Positions 26,423-34,284 of a DNA stretch of 64,000 nucleotides are shown piece after piece (position 1 is the stretch's first letter; each line of letters opens with the position of its first letter). A model generated the notes under the pieces. It saw only the letters and a list, made by a program, of their open reading frames with translations. It searched no databases and was not told the DNA's origin. Position numbers and translations under genes: made by a program. The stretch covers positions 1,240,001 through 1,304,000 of the forward strand of contig NZ_CP047952.1 in assembly GCF_014279875.1 (NCBI RefSeq), written 5' to 3'. Origin of the DNA: Synechococcus sp. MEDNS5 (GTDB lineage Bacteria; Cyanobacteriota; Cyanobacteriia; PCC-6307; Cyanobiaceae).

Positions 26423-26770
26423 ATGCCCTTGAAGCTTGTTCTTGCAAGTCTGATTCTGGGGGGAATTGCAGCGACATCCAAAGCCGACACCTCCCGCGTC
26501 ACCTTGCAAAGCGGTCAGTCCATCGTGCAAGCCAATGCATCCCTCACAGCATCGGGATGGCGTCCAGCACCAGAACGCCCGGTTCTCAACTTTGAGAAAA
26601 CCCTGTCCGGAACTGATCTAAGGGCTTTAGCGTCCTGCTCAGGAACAGGCTCTGGCTTCTGTCGGTACGACTATCAACGCGATGGTCAGCGTCTGTTCGT
26701 TGTCACGGTTGCTGACGGCGCCCAACCTCAAAAAGCGGGCATCGTGACCCAGTGGTGGACTGAACCCTGA
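26423..26770 (+). CDS. secreted hypothetical protein
   Basis: 115 aa from ATG 26423 (longer frame to 26372 would add a basic leader). A Sec signal peptide (LKLVLASLILGGIAATSKA) is followed by a ~95-residue mature part with two Cys (ASCSGTGSGFCRYDYQ) likely to form a disulfide and a C-terminal TQWWTEP. No family recognised. Confidence 0.65.
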   Translation: MPLKLVLASLILGGIAATSKADTSRVTLQSGQSIVQANASLTASGWRPAPERPVLNFEKTLSGTDLRALASCSGTGSGFCRYDYQRDGQRLFVVTVADGAQPQKAGIVTQWWTEP

Positions 26771-26783
26771 GGCCGGCCTGGTT

Positions 26784-27032
26784 TCAAGCCAACCCGTTCA
26801 CAAGTCGAAGAGTTCCCCAGAGATCGAAAACGCAAAAGACAATTCCGATCACAATCAGATCCCAGGCTTTATGGCGCAACGCCCAAGGAGCGAGAAAGAC
26901 TTCAGCAATCCCATGAAGAGCCGTCCCCAAAGCGATGTGCTCGAGAACCAAAAGCCCGTGGGCTAGGAGAAAAAGCCCACTGGCGACGAATCGCATCAAC
27001 ACCGTCCAGGAAGCTGACACCCTCGCCCTCAA
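26784..27032 (-). CDS. small polytopic membrane hypothetical protein
   Basis: 82 aa from a TTG at 27032; GTG at 27020 or ATG at 26996 are alternatives. Two TM segments (FVASGLFLLAHGLLVLEH; DLIVIGIVFCVFDLWGTLRL) around a short loop (EVFLAPWALRHKAW). Convergent with the secreted protein gene (13 nt apart). Confidence 0.5.
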   Translation of the reverse strand: MRARVSASWTVLMRFVASGLFLLAHGLLVLEHIALGTALHGIAEVFLAPWALRHKAWDLIVIGIVFCVFDLWGTLRLVNGLA

Positions 27033-27053
27033 ACAGACATCACACTATCTGGT

Positions 27054-27851
27054 TCAGCCTGCGTCGTCCTGACCTGCGGACCAGCGCATGAGTCGCTCCC
27101 GCACAGAACCATCCCCCATGAGATCGAGCACCCGGCCGCCAGGGTCCCAGGCCCTTCCGAGCGGACAGGGCTGCACAGGATCAAATGAAGCCAACGTCGA
27201 AGGACAACCGAGCAGGCTGAAATCTGATTGGAGAGCAGGAACTCCCTGCCAGTGCTGATGGATGTGTCCAAACAGAACAGCCCTGACCACGGGATACGTC
27301 TGCAGAGCCTCCATCAACTGCATTCCATCCAGAAGACCGATGGGGTCCATCGCTGGGTCACCAATCGGAACAGGAGGGTGGTGAAGAGCAACCACCACGA
27401 ACTTTCCGAGCGTTTGTGCCTCCCTTAGCTGACGCATGAGCCAAGACATCTGAGCGCCACCGATCAGCCCGGTGCATCCCCCCGCTCGGTGACTGGACAG
27501 AACAAGCAAACGCCAGGAACCCTCCTCCACCATGCCGGGAGCAACAACACAGCGGCGACCAAGAACGGCACGCAGCCTTTGGGGATGATCATGGTTCCCG
27601 GCCATCAGGCCAAAGCGAACGGCGCTTGCAGGTTTTTTTTGGATCGCATCCTCAAGCGAATCCCGCAGGCGCACGTAACCGCACCAGGTCTCGTCGTGGC
27701 AGCAATCGCCTGTGACCAGCAATAGATCCGGCTGTTCATGAAGGGCCTGATCGAGAGCCTTTCGGAACAGAGACAACGCTGATCGCCCGCGAACCCGCCC
27801 ATCGGCTTGCGCTACCAGATGTGGATCACTGAGTTGGATCAGTCTTGGCAT
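27054..27851 (-). CDS. metallophosphoesterase, 3',5'-cAMP phosphodiesterase-like (CpdA-type)
   Basis: 265 aa calcineurin-like phosphoesterase. Metal-binding motifs in order: QLSDPHL (D-x-H), VTGDCCHDE (GD), GNHDHPQ (GNHD), VVALHHPPVP, and FGHIHQHW (GHxH). The arrangement fits class III cyclic nucleotide phosphodiesterases (CpdA); substrate is not proven. Its start at 27851 lies near the decayed ATPase gene. Confidence 0.85.
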   Translation of the reverse strand: MPRLIQLSDPHLVAQADGRVRGRSALSLFRKALDQALHEQPDLLLVTGDCCHDETWCGYVRLRDSLEDAIQKKPASAVRFGLMAGNHDHPQRLRAVLGRRCVVAPGMVEEGSWRLLVLSSHRAGGCTGLIGGAQMSWLMRQLREAQTLGKFVVVALHHPPVPIGDPAMDPIGLLDGMQLMEALQTYPVVRAVLFGHIHQHWQGVPALQSDFSLLGCPSTLASFDPVQPCPLGRAWDPGGRVLDLMGDGSVRERLMRWSAGQDDAG

Positions 27852-27910
27852 GTGCAGGGTCAGGAAGGCCAGCGCTAGAGACTGCGCTCCAGCATGGTCT
27901 AATCAGGGAT

Positions 27911-28927
27911 TTATGTAGATCCCAGCTCACACACCAAATGCACCCGGTGACAGCCGTCACCATCCGCCAAGGCGTCGATCATTTGGCGGGAATGGGCGAT
28001 CACCCACACCTGGGTGAGTTGAGAGATGGAACGAATCAACCGAGCAAGAGGCAGCAACAAGTCGGGATGAAGACTCCCTTCCGGCTCGTTGAGAACCATC
28101 AGAGGCGGAAGCCTTGGACTGAAGTGCGCAGCGGTCAGCAAGAGGTAACGCAGGGTGCCATCGGAAAGCTCTGCTGACTGGAGGGGAGCAGAAGGCCAGG
28201 TTGATGGAACTGCATCCGGAACAGACCATCGCCATGGTTCACAGATAAATGGGCGCCAGGGAATGCATCATCCACCGCTGCCAGAAAAGCCTCACCATCT
28301 CCGCTCTCAAGAATGGTTTGCACAGCAGCGGGTAAGTCGTGGCCATCAGCAGCCAGGGCGAAGCAGCGGGTGCCCACTCCCGGGCGGCGGGCGGGAGCCT
28401 CCTGATCCGTTCTGAAGCTGTCATAAAAACGCCAGTTCAGAATTTGCTCGCGCAGGAGGAGGGCTTCTGGTCGCTCCTTCGGATCCATCCCCAACTGGAA
28501 CAGTCCGCGGTCTGGATCTCGCCCTCCGGCATCGGAGCACAACAGAGCACGGGGGTGAAAGGCTGGTCCTGCCCAGATCCATTCCCCCTTGCGTTCGGGA
28601 TCAAGGGCAAATGCGGTCCGTCGTTCCTGGGGGTAACCAAGCTCTACGGCATAGGAAAAGGGATCTGCTGCGAATCCCAAACGCAGACGGACCGGTTTGG
28701 AGCGAGGTCCACCCTGGATGGGGGATTCCCCCGAACGCATTTCACGGCCAAAGGTCTCCGGACCAGCCCACATCACCGCGGGCAGCCGCCACGATCAGCG
28801 TGAGGGCACGGAAAAGATTGGATTTACCGCTGCCGTTGGCCCCTGTGATCAGAGTCAGGCGATGCAGAGGAATCACCACATCCCTGAGGGAGCGATAACC
28901 AGACACCGCCAGGTGAGTGAGGGTCAA
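27911..28927 (-). pseudogene. AAA family ATPase (RecF/SMC-like, COG4637-type), decayed by frameshifts
   Basis: Three frames carry successive parts of one ATPase. The 5' part (28927 to ~28745) has a Walker A loop (ITGANGSGKSNL). The middle (28776 to ~28170) has the MWAGPETFGREM and LLREQILNWRFYDSFRTD stretches. The 3' part (28141-27911, extending upstream in frame through LSDGTLRYLL) has the signature and Walker B region (MVLNEPEGSLHPDLL) and the HSRQMIDAL switch. Near 28745 about a dozen residues expected between ALTLIVAAARG and WAGP are missing, with a frame change. Near 28180 a single base appears lost in a CCCC run. The 3' end may be decayed further, to about 27863, where an out-of-frame RWPS* remains. 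Two independent lesions argue for a real pseudogene rather than one sequencing error. Confidence 0.8.
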
Positions 28928-28940
28928 ACCTGGCCTCCAG

Positions 28941-28964
28941 TCTCAATAAACATTACTATTGAGA
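28941..28964. promoter_or_regulatory. inverted repeat in front of the Fur/PerR-like gene
   Basis: Perfect 8-bp inverted repeat TCTCAATA / TATTGAGA separated by 8 nt (AACATTAC), AT-rich, ending 18 nt before the ATG at 28983. Position and shape fit an operator for autoregulation by the Fur-family protein encoded next to it, and Fur/PerR boxes are AT-rich palindromes. It is only approximately like the classical GATAATGATAATCATTATC box. Confidence 0.6.
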
Positions 28965-28982
28965 ATGAAAAGCAGGATTCGG

Positions 28983-29432
28983 ATGCCATCGGTCTCCACG
29001 CAACCCGAGACTGCCGGATCTCTTAAGCAAGGGCTGCATCAAGGCGGACGTCGTCTGACCCCCCAGCGCCGGCGGATCCTTGAGTTATTCGAATCGCTTG
29101 GGGGTGGACGGCATCTCAGCGCGGAGGACGTGCACCATCAACTGCTGAATCGTCAGTTAAAGGTCTCGCTCGCCACGATCTATCGCACACTGAGGCTGCT
29201 GGTGGAGATGGGGTTTCTTCAGGAACTACAAACCAGCAACGGCAGCCAGTTTGAACTCGCTGACGCCGAACACATCCGCCACCACCACCTCGTTTGTGTG
29301 CGCTGCGGGCGCACGGAGGATTTCGAAAGTGAAGCCGTTCTGAATGCAGGATTGAAAGCCAGCCAGGGATTTGGCTTTGACCTCATCGGCTCCAGCCTCA
29401 CGGTGCGAGGCATTTGCCCTCAGTGCCGATGA
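28983..29432 (+). CDS. Fur family transcriptional regulator, PerR-like
   Basis: 149 aa from the ATG at 28983, chosen because an AGGA precedes it and the palindrome would otherwise lie inside the gene (frame is open to 28959). Winged helix with RRLTPQRRRILELF and LATIYRTLRLLVEMG; His-rich hinge (RHHHLVCVRCG) and C-terminal structural zinc site CVRCG ... ICPQC. The C-terminus resembles Synechocystis PerR more than Fur or Zur, but sub-class is not certain by eye. Convergent with the DUF3721 protein (7 nt apart). Confidence 0.88.
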   Translation: MPSVSTQPETAGSLKQGLHQGGRRLTPQRRRILELFESLGGGRHLSAEDVHHQLLNRQLKVSLATIYRTLRLLVEMGFLQELQTSNGSQFELADAEHIRHHHLVCVRCGRTEDFESEAVLNAGLKASQGFGFDLIGSSLTVRGICPQCR

Positions 29433-29439
29433 AGAGAGA

Positions 29440-29922
29440 TCAGTGATGCTCCTGCGGATGCTCCAAACAAGGCATCCAGAAGTCACCCATTTGATGGACA
29501 CCCTTGCAGCCAAGGCTCTTGGCCTGTTCTTCGGCAAGCTCTCGGGTTGGGTAGGCAAGAGTTCGGGGATCATCCCCGGTCAGGGCCCCTGATCCTTCGC
29601 CGCGCTGATGCGCGTGGTGATCGTGATCACCAGGTTGGGCTCCCATTCGCACCAGGCCCATACTCATCGGTCCTGCGGTCCACACCCCCATGGTGTTCAC
29701 CCCAACCGCAAGCAACCCCATACCCACAATCGAGAGATTGATCAAACCCATGGCCACAACGCCAATGGAAACCACACCCATCGGAACGATTCCGATACAC
29801 ACGACCCCCATCGGAACGATTCCAATGGACACCGTGCCCAAAGGAGCGATACCAATGGCCAGGCGTTTGGGTTTGCTGCCGCAATGTGCAGGCCCCTGAT
29901 CAGACGATTGCAATGCGTTCAT
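29440..29922 (-). CDS. decapeptide-repeat protein with C-terminal DUF3721 domain
   Basis: 160 aa from the ATG at 29922. Residues ~20-90 consist of about seven consecutive ten-residue units of the type xxGIVPMGVV (for example SIGIVPMGVV, CIGIVPMGVV, SIGVVAMGLI), mirrored in the DNA as a 30-nt periodicity. This suggests a hydrophobic membrane or beta-solenoid module. A His/acidic linker follows (GDHDHHAHQRGE), then a ~45-residue C-terminal domain with SLGCKGVHQMG and MPCLEHP, matching DUF3721 of marine cyanobacteria (Cys and His placed as potential metal ligands). The function is unknown. Confidence 0.75.
   Translation of the reverse strand: MNALQSSDQGPAHCGSKPKRLAIGIAPLGTVSIGIVPMGVVCIGIVPMGVVSIGVVAMGLINLSIVGMGLLAVGVNTMGVWTAGPMSMGLVRMGAQPGDHDHHAHQRGEGSGALTGDDPRTLAYPTRELAEEQAKSLGCKGVHQMGDFWMPCLEHPQEHH
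29777..29823 (+). repeat. 30-nt tandem-repeat units in the decapeptide-repeat gene
   Basis: The 17-mer CCCATCGGAACGATTCC occurs exactly at 29777-29793 and 29807-29823, spaced by exactly 30 nt, in phase with the ten-residue protein repeat; neighbouring units (about 29690-29870) are diverged copies. The spacing and reading frame show this is a protein repeat, not a CRISPR array. Confidence 0.85.
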
Positions 29923-29977
29923 GCACCCATGATGACGTTTGCCCCCACCACGCCTACGCCGAGCCAAGCTGAATGTG

Positions 29978-30238
29978 ATGAACATTGGTCAGCTTCAAGG
30001 ATTCCACGAGGTTCTCGTGATCACCCCCCTGACATTCGAGCAGGGTGCGGAGGTGGTCCTGGCCGTTCGCGACCAATGCACCGTGGTGCTGAATCTCACG
30101 GCCATGGAACCGTCTTTGGCACAGAGGACTGCCGATTTCGTCTCCGGGGGCGTCAGAGCACTCGATGGCCAGGAACACCGCGTTGGAGATCAGGTTTTGC
30201 TCTTTGCGCCAGCAAACGTCGATGTGAATCTCAGCTGA
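29978..30238 (+). CDS. short SepF-like protein
   Basis: 86 aa. The C-terminal core of SepF is recognisable: VVLNLTAMEPSLAQRTADFV (the conserved VVLNLT.MD..QAQRAVDFV strand-helix), GGVRALDGQEHRVG and LLFAPANVDV. SepF tethers FtsZ to the membrane through an N-terminal amphipathic helix; this protein lacks that extension and linker, beginning near MNIGQLQGFHEVLVITP. It may be a second, truncated paralog; the main sepF is not in the window. Start by ATG at 29978 (weak Shine-Dalgarno). Its stop overlaps arsS by 8 nt, convergently. Confidence 0.85.
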   Translation: MNIGQLQGFHEVLVITPLTFEQGAEVVLAVRDQCTVVLNLTAMEPSLAQRTADFVSGGVRALDGQEHRVGDQVLLFAPANVDVNLS

Positions 30239-31208
30239 GCGAACCGCCACAACTGGATCCCTGTCCAGCTGTGCAACCGAAGCAATGATCATCAACGGCA
30301 ATGGGCTGATCGACCAAGCCATCCTGAATTGTCAACAGATCCGCGAGCACGGCAGGCTCCGCGCCGACTGAACAACCAAGTTGTTGGTTGAAATCGCAGT
30401 CATGAAGTGCACCCGTCCAGCTGACGCTGATCAACGTCCGACACATCACACCATCAAGATTGTCTGAACGATGCGCCTCTTGGAGGAGGTTTTGATAACA
30501 CTCCAGCTCTCCACTAACTTCCAGATCTCGAGCAAAACGCTTGATCGGCATGTTGGCGATCGTCAGCAAATGATGAAAAGAAATCCCATGGGATGCCTTC
30601 AGCTGCTTTCTGTATTGCTCTTCCAGCGAATGCTGGGGTGGTGGCAAGGAGGGACCGGATGGGTTGTAGACAAGATCCAGCTTCAGTGAGGAGCCAGGCA
30701 TTCCGTATCCCAACCGATTGAGCACTTGCAAGGCATCGAGACTGCGCTCGAACACACCTCGGCCTCGTTGTCGATCAACCCGTTCCTGCTCATAACAAGG
30801 CAGCGATGCCACGATGCGAACACCTGAATCAGCGAGGAATTCAGCAAGTGATTCCTGACCAGGTTCCGTAAGAATCGTGAGGTTGCATCTGTCAATCACC
30901 TCAACATCCTGGGCGCGGGCGGCACTGACAAGGTCTCTGAACTGCGGATGAAGCTCAGGAGCACCCCCAGTCAGATCGAGGGTTTTCAACTGGCAGTGCT
31001 TCAGGACCTGCGGAATGAGCTCCACTTGATGAGGCTCCATCATTTCCGTGCGCCAGGGCCCCGCATCCACGTGGCAGTGATTGCAGCTCTGATTGCAGCG
31101 GTACCCGAGGTTGACCTGAAGTGTTTCCAGGCGACGTCGTCGGATTGATGGGAATGACGAAAGCAGAGCATCCATGGCGTCAGGTTGGATTCTGACCGAC
31201 TCCGCCAT
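30231..31208 (-). CDS. arsS: arsenosugar biosynthesis radical SAM protein ArsS
   Basis: 325 aa from the ATG at 31208. The radical SAM cluster is CNQSCNHCHVDAG (C38, C42, C45), followed by TLDLTGGAPELHPQF, and the family's C-terminal extension has the Cys-rich DDHCFGCTAGQGSSCGG. ArsS acts after ArsM in oxo-arsenosugar formation in cyanobacteria; arsM is not in this window. Start codon overlaps the stop of the upstream gene (TGATG), so it is translationally coupled to a secreted unknown. Confidence 0.92.
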   Translation of the reverse strand: MAESVRIQPDAMDALLSSFPSIRRRRLETLQVNLGYRCNQSCNHCHVDAGPWRTEMMEPHQVELIPQVLKHCQLKTLDLTGGAPELHPQFRDLVSAARAQDVEVIDRCNLTILTEPGQESLAEFLADSGVRIVASLPCYEQERVDRQRGRGVFERSLDALQVLNRLGYGMPGSSLKLDLVYNPSGPSLPPPQHSLEEQYRKQLKASHGISFHHLLTIANMPIKRFARDLEVSGELECYQNLLQEAHRSDNLDGVMCRTLISVSWTGALHDCDFNQQLGCSVGAEPAVLADLLTIQDGLVDQPIAVDDHCFGCTAGQGSSCGGSLS

Positions 31209-31969
31209 CAAGGTTCCGCAGCAATTCGGTCGATGAGCGCCACCGTTAGATCGTCCCCTTGGGTTTGAAGGTAGGCATACCCCGTTCCGTCGGAACGAAG
31301 AACCGCTGCATACACGTAATTCACTCCCCGGGCATCTTGCTGACGAATGCGACCGACGCAATTGTCATCCTGAAGAAAGCGACCTTGATAGGCCGCCACC
31401 TCACCGGCACCGTCGTACGACGACACGGCCAGACCAGCCATTTGCCACGCCGACCAGGTCTCTCGTTGAATCACGGCATTGGGAGTCCAGGCTCCATTCG
31501 CGAACGTCATCCCCATCTGACGACTGAGCAGGGTGCCATCCATTGCAGAGGGTTTGCAGTCACCAGCTGGCTGGGGCAACCACTGCTCCGTCACGACATC
31601 ACCGACCTTCGTGCTGATGCCAAAACGGGGGGTCCCTTGATCGGTGAGCAGCACACTGCTCCCACTTCCCTGCTGGTCACGCGTCACGGTGAGACCGCAT
31701 GTGGAAACTTGTTGCCACCGTCCCTGATACCGGGTTTCGCTGTAACGACGTCCCACACGCAGAAAGCGTCGACCACGAACCGATCCATCCTCCGACCAGG
31801 TCTCAACCTGCAAACCACCCAGAGGTGATCCGCCACGCTGGCCCTGGCGGATCACCAGATAACTGCCAGGACGCGGAGCGGCACACTCCTTTGGTTCCGG
31901 TTGATTGGCACGAACCGATGCCGGCAAGAGAACAGCCAACAACATCGGTCCGAAGAACAGCGAACGCAT
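31208..31969 (-). CDS. secreted hypothetical protein
   Basis: 253 aa with a Sec signal peptide (LFFGPMLLAVLLPASVRA). The mature domain is strand-rich with repeated Gly/Trp positions and four Cys. No family recognised. Coupled by a 1-nt overlap to arsS, which may be coincidental. Confidence 0.6.
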   Translation of the reverse strand: MRSLFFGPMLLAVLLPASVRANQPEPKECAAPRPGSYLVIRQGQRGGSPLGGLQVETWSEDGSVRGRRFLRVGRRYSETRYQGRWQQVSTCGLTVTRDQQGSGSSVLLTDQGTPRFGISTKVGDVVTEQWLPQPAGDCKPSAMDGTLLSRQMGMTFANGAWTPNAVIQRETWSAWQMAGLAVSSYDGAGEVAAYQGRFLQDDNCVGRIRQQDARGVNYVYAAVLRSDGTGYAYLQTQGDDLTVALIDRIAAEP

Positions 31970-32047
31970 GCTTAAGACTCCACTGAACTCAGTGTGCAGA
32001 AATCAGCGAATTGGGCCATCATCAGCGAGCGACTTTGAGCTTCAGTT

Positions 32048-32959
32048 GTGCGCATCTGGCCGCTGATTGCGCTCGGAGTGTTCGCCGGGATCGCCGGGGG
32101 AATCAGTGCTCGCATCTTCAGTGGCGGATCCTTGAACTGGTCTCAGCCGTCGACCGAACTGATCTCGGTCCTGCGAAAGGAGCCACCGCCCCAACCCCCA
32201 TCACGGGATGAGATTGCTCGCTACGTCGCTGATCAACGTGCCGAACTCGTTCGAGCGAACGGAGACCCCATCGCTGTTGAATACAGCAGCGTGATTCTGG
32301 ATCCGCGCTGGATCGAGCTGGAATTTTTCGGAGGTTGGAACCGGGAATTCGAAGCCAATGAAGATCAAGAGGCCCTGCTCTTTTTCACCGGCCCAACCTT
32401 CGAGAAGCAGTTCGGCCGCGGGGAACTGGATATGGCTCTCCATGGCGATCTGATGCTCAGCAATGGAACCTGGCGGGCTGGAAACCGAGCAGCGGCGGCG
32501 GGACGGGCCTACATCGCCGTTTCAAGGGAGGGAGATCTGGTGTTCGGATACGGCGATCTCACTCCATCCCGTGAGGAGAAATACCGTCTCTTTGTTGGTG
32601 GGCTGCATGCCTTCAGTCATCAAGATCGGATCCCTCCAGACGACTATCGCGGTGTCTACGGAGAGATGAGACTGGCCGACGTTCGCATCATCTACGCACT
32701 TCGGTCCGATGGTGCACTTGAAGTGATTGAGACAGCCGACGGTGTGCATTTCAATGACCTCAAGCTGCTGGTGGAACAGCGCAACTTCAAGGCAGCCTTT
32801 CTTCCCGACCATGCCTCAAAATCACGGCTGATCGTTCCGGGCACCCGGCCGTGGAGTGAGGAAAAGGCCGTCTGGGTGAGTGGAGGCAAACCCTCCATTA
32901 CCCAGCTGCCATTCATGCTGAGGGTTCTCGCCCGTGATGCGCTTCCGCCAACGCGATGA
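32048..32959 (+). CDS. membrane-anchored hypothetical protein
   Basis: 303 aa, GTG start. An N-terminal signal anchor (LIALGVFAGIAGGISARIF), a Pro-rich linker (KEPPPQPPSRD) and a periplasmic domain of about 230 residues. The C-terminal third (DGALEVIETADGVHFNDLKL) faintly resembles phosphodiester glycosidase-type folds, but this is not a safe call. Overlaps ggpP convergently by 47 nt. Confidence 0.6.
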   Translation: MRIWPLIALGVFAGIAGGISARIFSGGSLNWSQPSTELISVLRKEPPPQPPSRDEIARYVADQRAELVRANGDPIAVEYSSVILDPRWIELEFFGGWNREFEANEDQEALLFFTGPTFEKQFGRGELDMALHGDLMLSNGTWRAGNRAAAAGRAYIAVSREGDLVFGYGDLTPSREEKYRLFVGGLHAFSHQDRIPPDDYRGVYGEMRLADVRIIYALRSDGALEVIETADGVHFNDLKLLVEQRNFKAAFLPDHASKSRLIVPGTRPWSEEKAVWVSGGKPSITQLPFMLRVLARDALPPTR

Positions 32960-34124
32960 ACCAGGTCACATAGCGCTCCGGGCCTTCAGGGATACAGACA
33001 TCAAACCGCAGGGAGTCGTTTGGATCACTGATCCCCTCGAAAGAGCCATCCAGCAGAGAAGGGCGATCCACCTCTCCGCCGCTGCTATCAACGAGGACAA
33101 CCCGGTTGCGGTGCCCATAGCTTTCGCCAAGCTCCTGGAGAAGGGTGAGAAATCCCCGGTCACTGCCACCGCGCAACCATCCATTCCCTGACAGACAAGG
33201 AGTTGACGTAACGGTGTCGCCAACGCCGACGAGGTGGGGCATCTGGTCCTTGGCAATGCGCTCATGACAGAGCGCAAGCAAAGCCGCATGGTCGTGGGGA
33301 GCTGTGCGGACGTTGAAGTCCTCACCCAAGGGTGCGGTACCGGTTCGATCGGCAATGTGGCGATTGATCAACACGAGCAATCCCACTTCCTTGATCGCGC
33401 CCCGGAGCATGAACTGAATATCGGTACTTCCCACATCACCGGTTTCAGCTGGCTTAAGGCGCTCGTACCCCTCCTGATCCCGGCCCAGGTTCGGAGCCAC
33501 ATGCAGGAAAAAGGAATGGCCCAGGCCCTCCGCTGCAGCCATCGCCATCAACGCATCCATGACCTCCTGGAGCATCGCCTGCAGCTGCCGTTGCCGCGCA
33601 ACGTCATTGGGAATCAGGCTGAACAGGCTGTTGAGATTGATGGTTGGCGAGACCTGAGTGTCGAGGATCGCTCGCTGAATCTCCATGGCCATCGCCGCGT
33701 CTCCAAGCTCGGTCATGACGGAGGGAAGACGCTCGGCAAGAAGACCTTGCATTCGCGTTGGCACATCGGCGAGAAATGCCATCTCCGCATCACAGACACC
33801 CGGATGGGTGAGCTGTCCGTAACAGTCCTGCAGCTGCACGCCACCAGCTGCCAATCCGGGGAGGTAGAGGCCCTCCCGAGCAGGCAACTCAGCATCACCA
33901 AGGGCAGCCTCCACAAGCCGGTTCACACCACGGCGACCTTCGTGCTCGCCATTGGTCAGCACTTGAAAGCGCCCTTTCAAGAGCGCGGCCGCTCGCACAT
34001 AGTCCGCTGGCATCCTGCGGGTGAGCGGGTCCTTCACCAGCGGCATGCAGACGCCATCAAGGTCCTGAACGATCAGCAGATCCGAGCTGGCCATCAGCTC
34101 CTGGTGAAGTTGAGCAAGATCCAT
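32913..34124 (-). CDS. ggpP: glucosylglycerol 3-phosphate phosphatase
   Basis: 403 aa from the ATG at 34124. HAD-like hydrolase with the N-terminal motif IVQDLDGVCMPLVKDP and later GVGDTVTS, matching GgpP/StpA of cyanobacteria. It removes phosphate from glucosylglycerol-phosphate made by GgpS from ADP-glucose and glycerol 3-phosphate, giving the osmolyte glucosylglycerol. Length is a little shorter than Synechocystis StpA. ggpS is not in the window. A divergent dehydrogenase-like gene starts 160 bp away. Confidence 0.93.
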   Translation of the reverse strand: MDLAQLHQELMASSDLLIVQDLDGVCMPLVKDPLTRRMPADYVRAAALLKGRFQVLTNGEHEGRRGVNRLVEAALGDAELPAREGLYLPGLAAGGVQLQDCYGQLTHPGVCDAEMAFLADVPTRMQGLLAERLPSVMTELGDAAMAMEIQRAILDTQVSPTINLNSLFSLIPNDVARQRQLQAMLQEVMDALMAMAAAEGLGHSFFLHVAPNLGRDQEGYERLKPAETGDVGSTDIQFMLRGAIKEVGLLVLINRHIADRTGTAPLGEDFNVRTAPHDHAALLALCHERIAKDQMPHLVGVGDTVTSTPCLSGNGWLRGGSDRGFLTLLQELGESYGHRNRVVLVDSSGGEVDRPSLLDGSFEGISDPNDSLRFDVCIPEGPERYVTWFIALAEAHHGREPSA

Positions 34125-34284
34125 CCGAAACACCCTGATCGCTGAACCGATCGTCACGATCCCACGATCAGGCCATCCAGCCAATCACTCAGCGAAGACT
34201 TCTCGCCAGAACTCTTGAGATAGATCGTGGCATCTGCTTAGTCTTAGTGATCAAGGCTTGATCAAAGGAGATTGCGCCGAACGC

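Noticed and set aside
29690-29870. possible CRISPR array or minisatellite
   Set aside because: The 30-nt units are contiguous, have no distinct spacers, and are in phase with a ten-residue protein repeat.
29608-30288. 226-aa rightward frame across the decapeptide-repeat gene
   Set aside because: It lies antisense to the DUF3721 protein gene, is low-complexity (His/Asn/Thr-rich), and only mirrors the 30-nt repeats of the opposite strand.
33234-34145. 303-aa rightward frame
   Set aside because: It is antisense to ggpP, with composition unlike protein.
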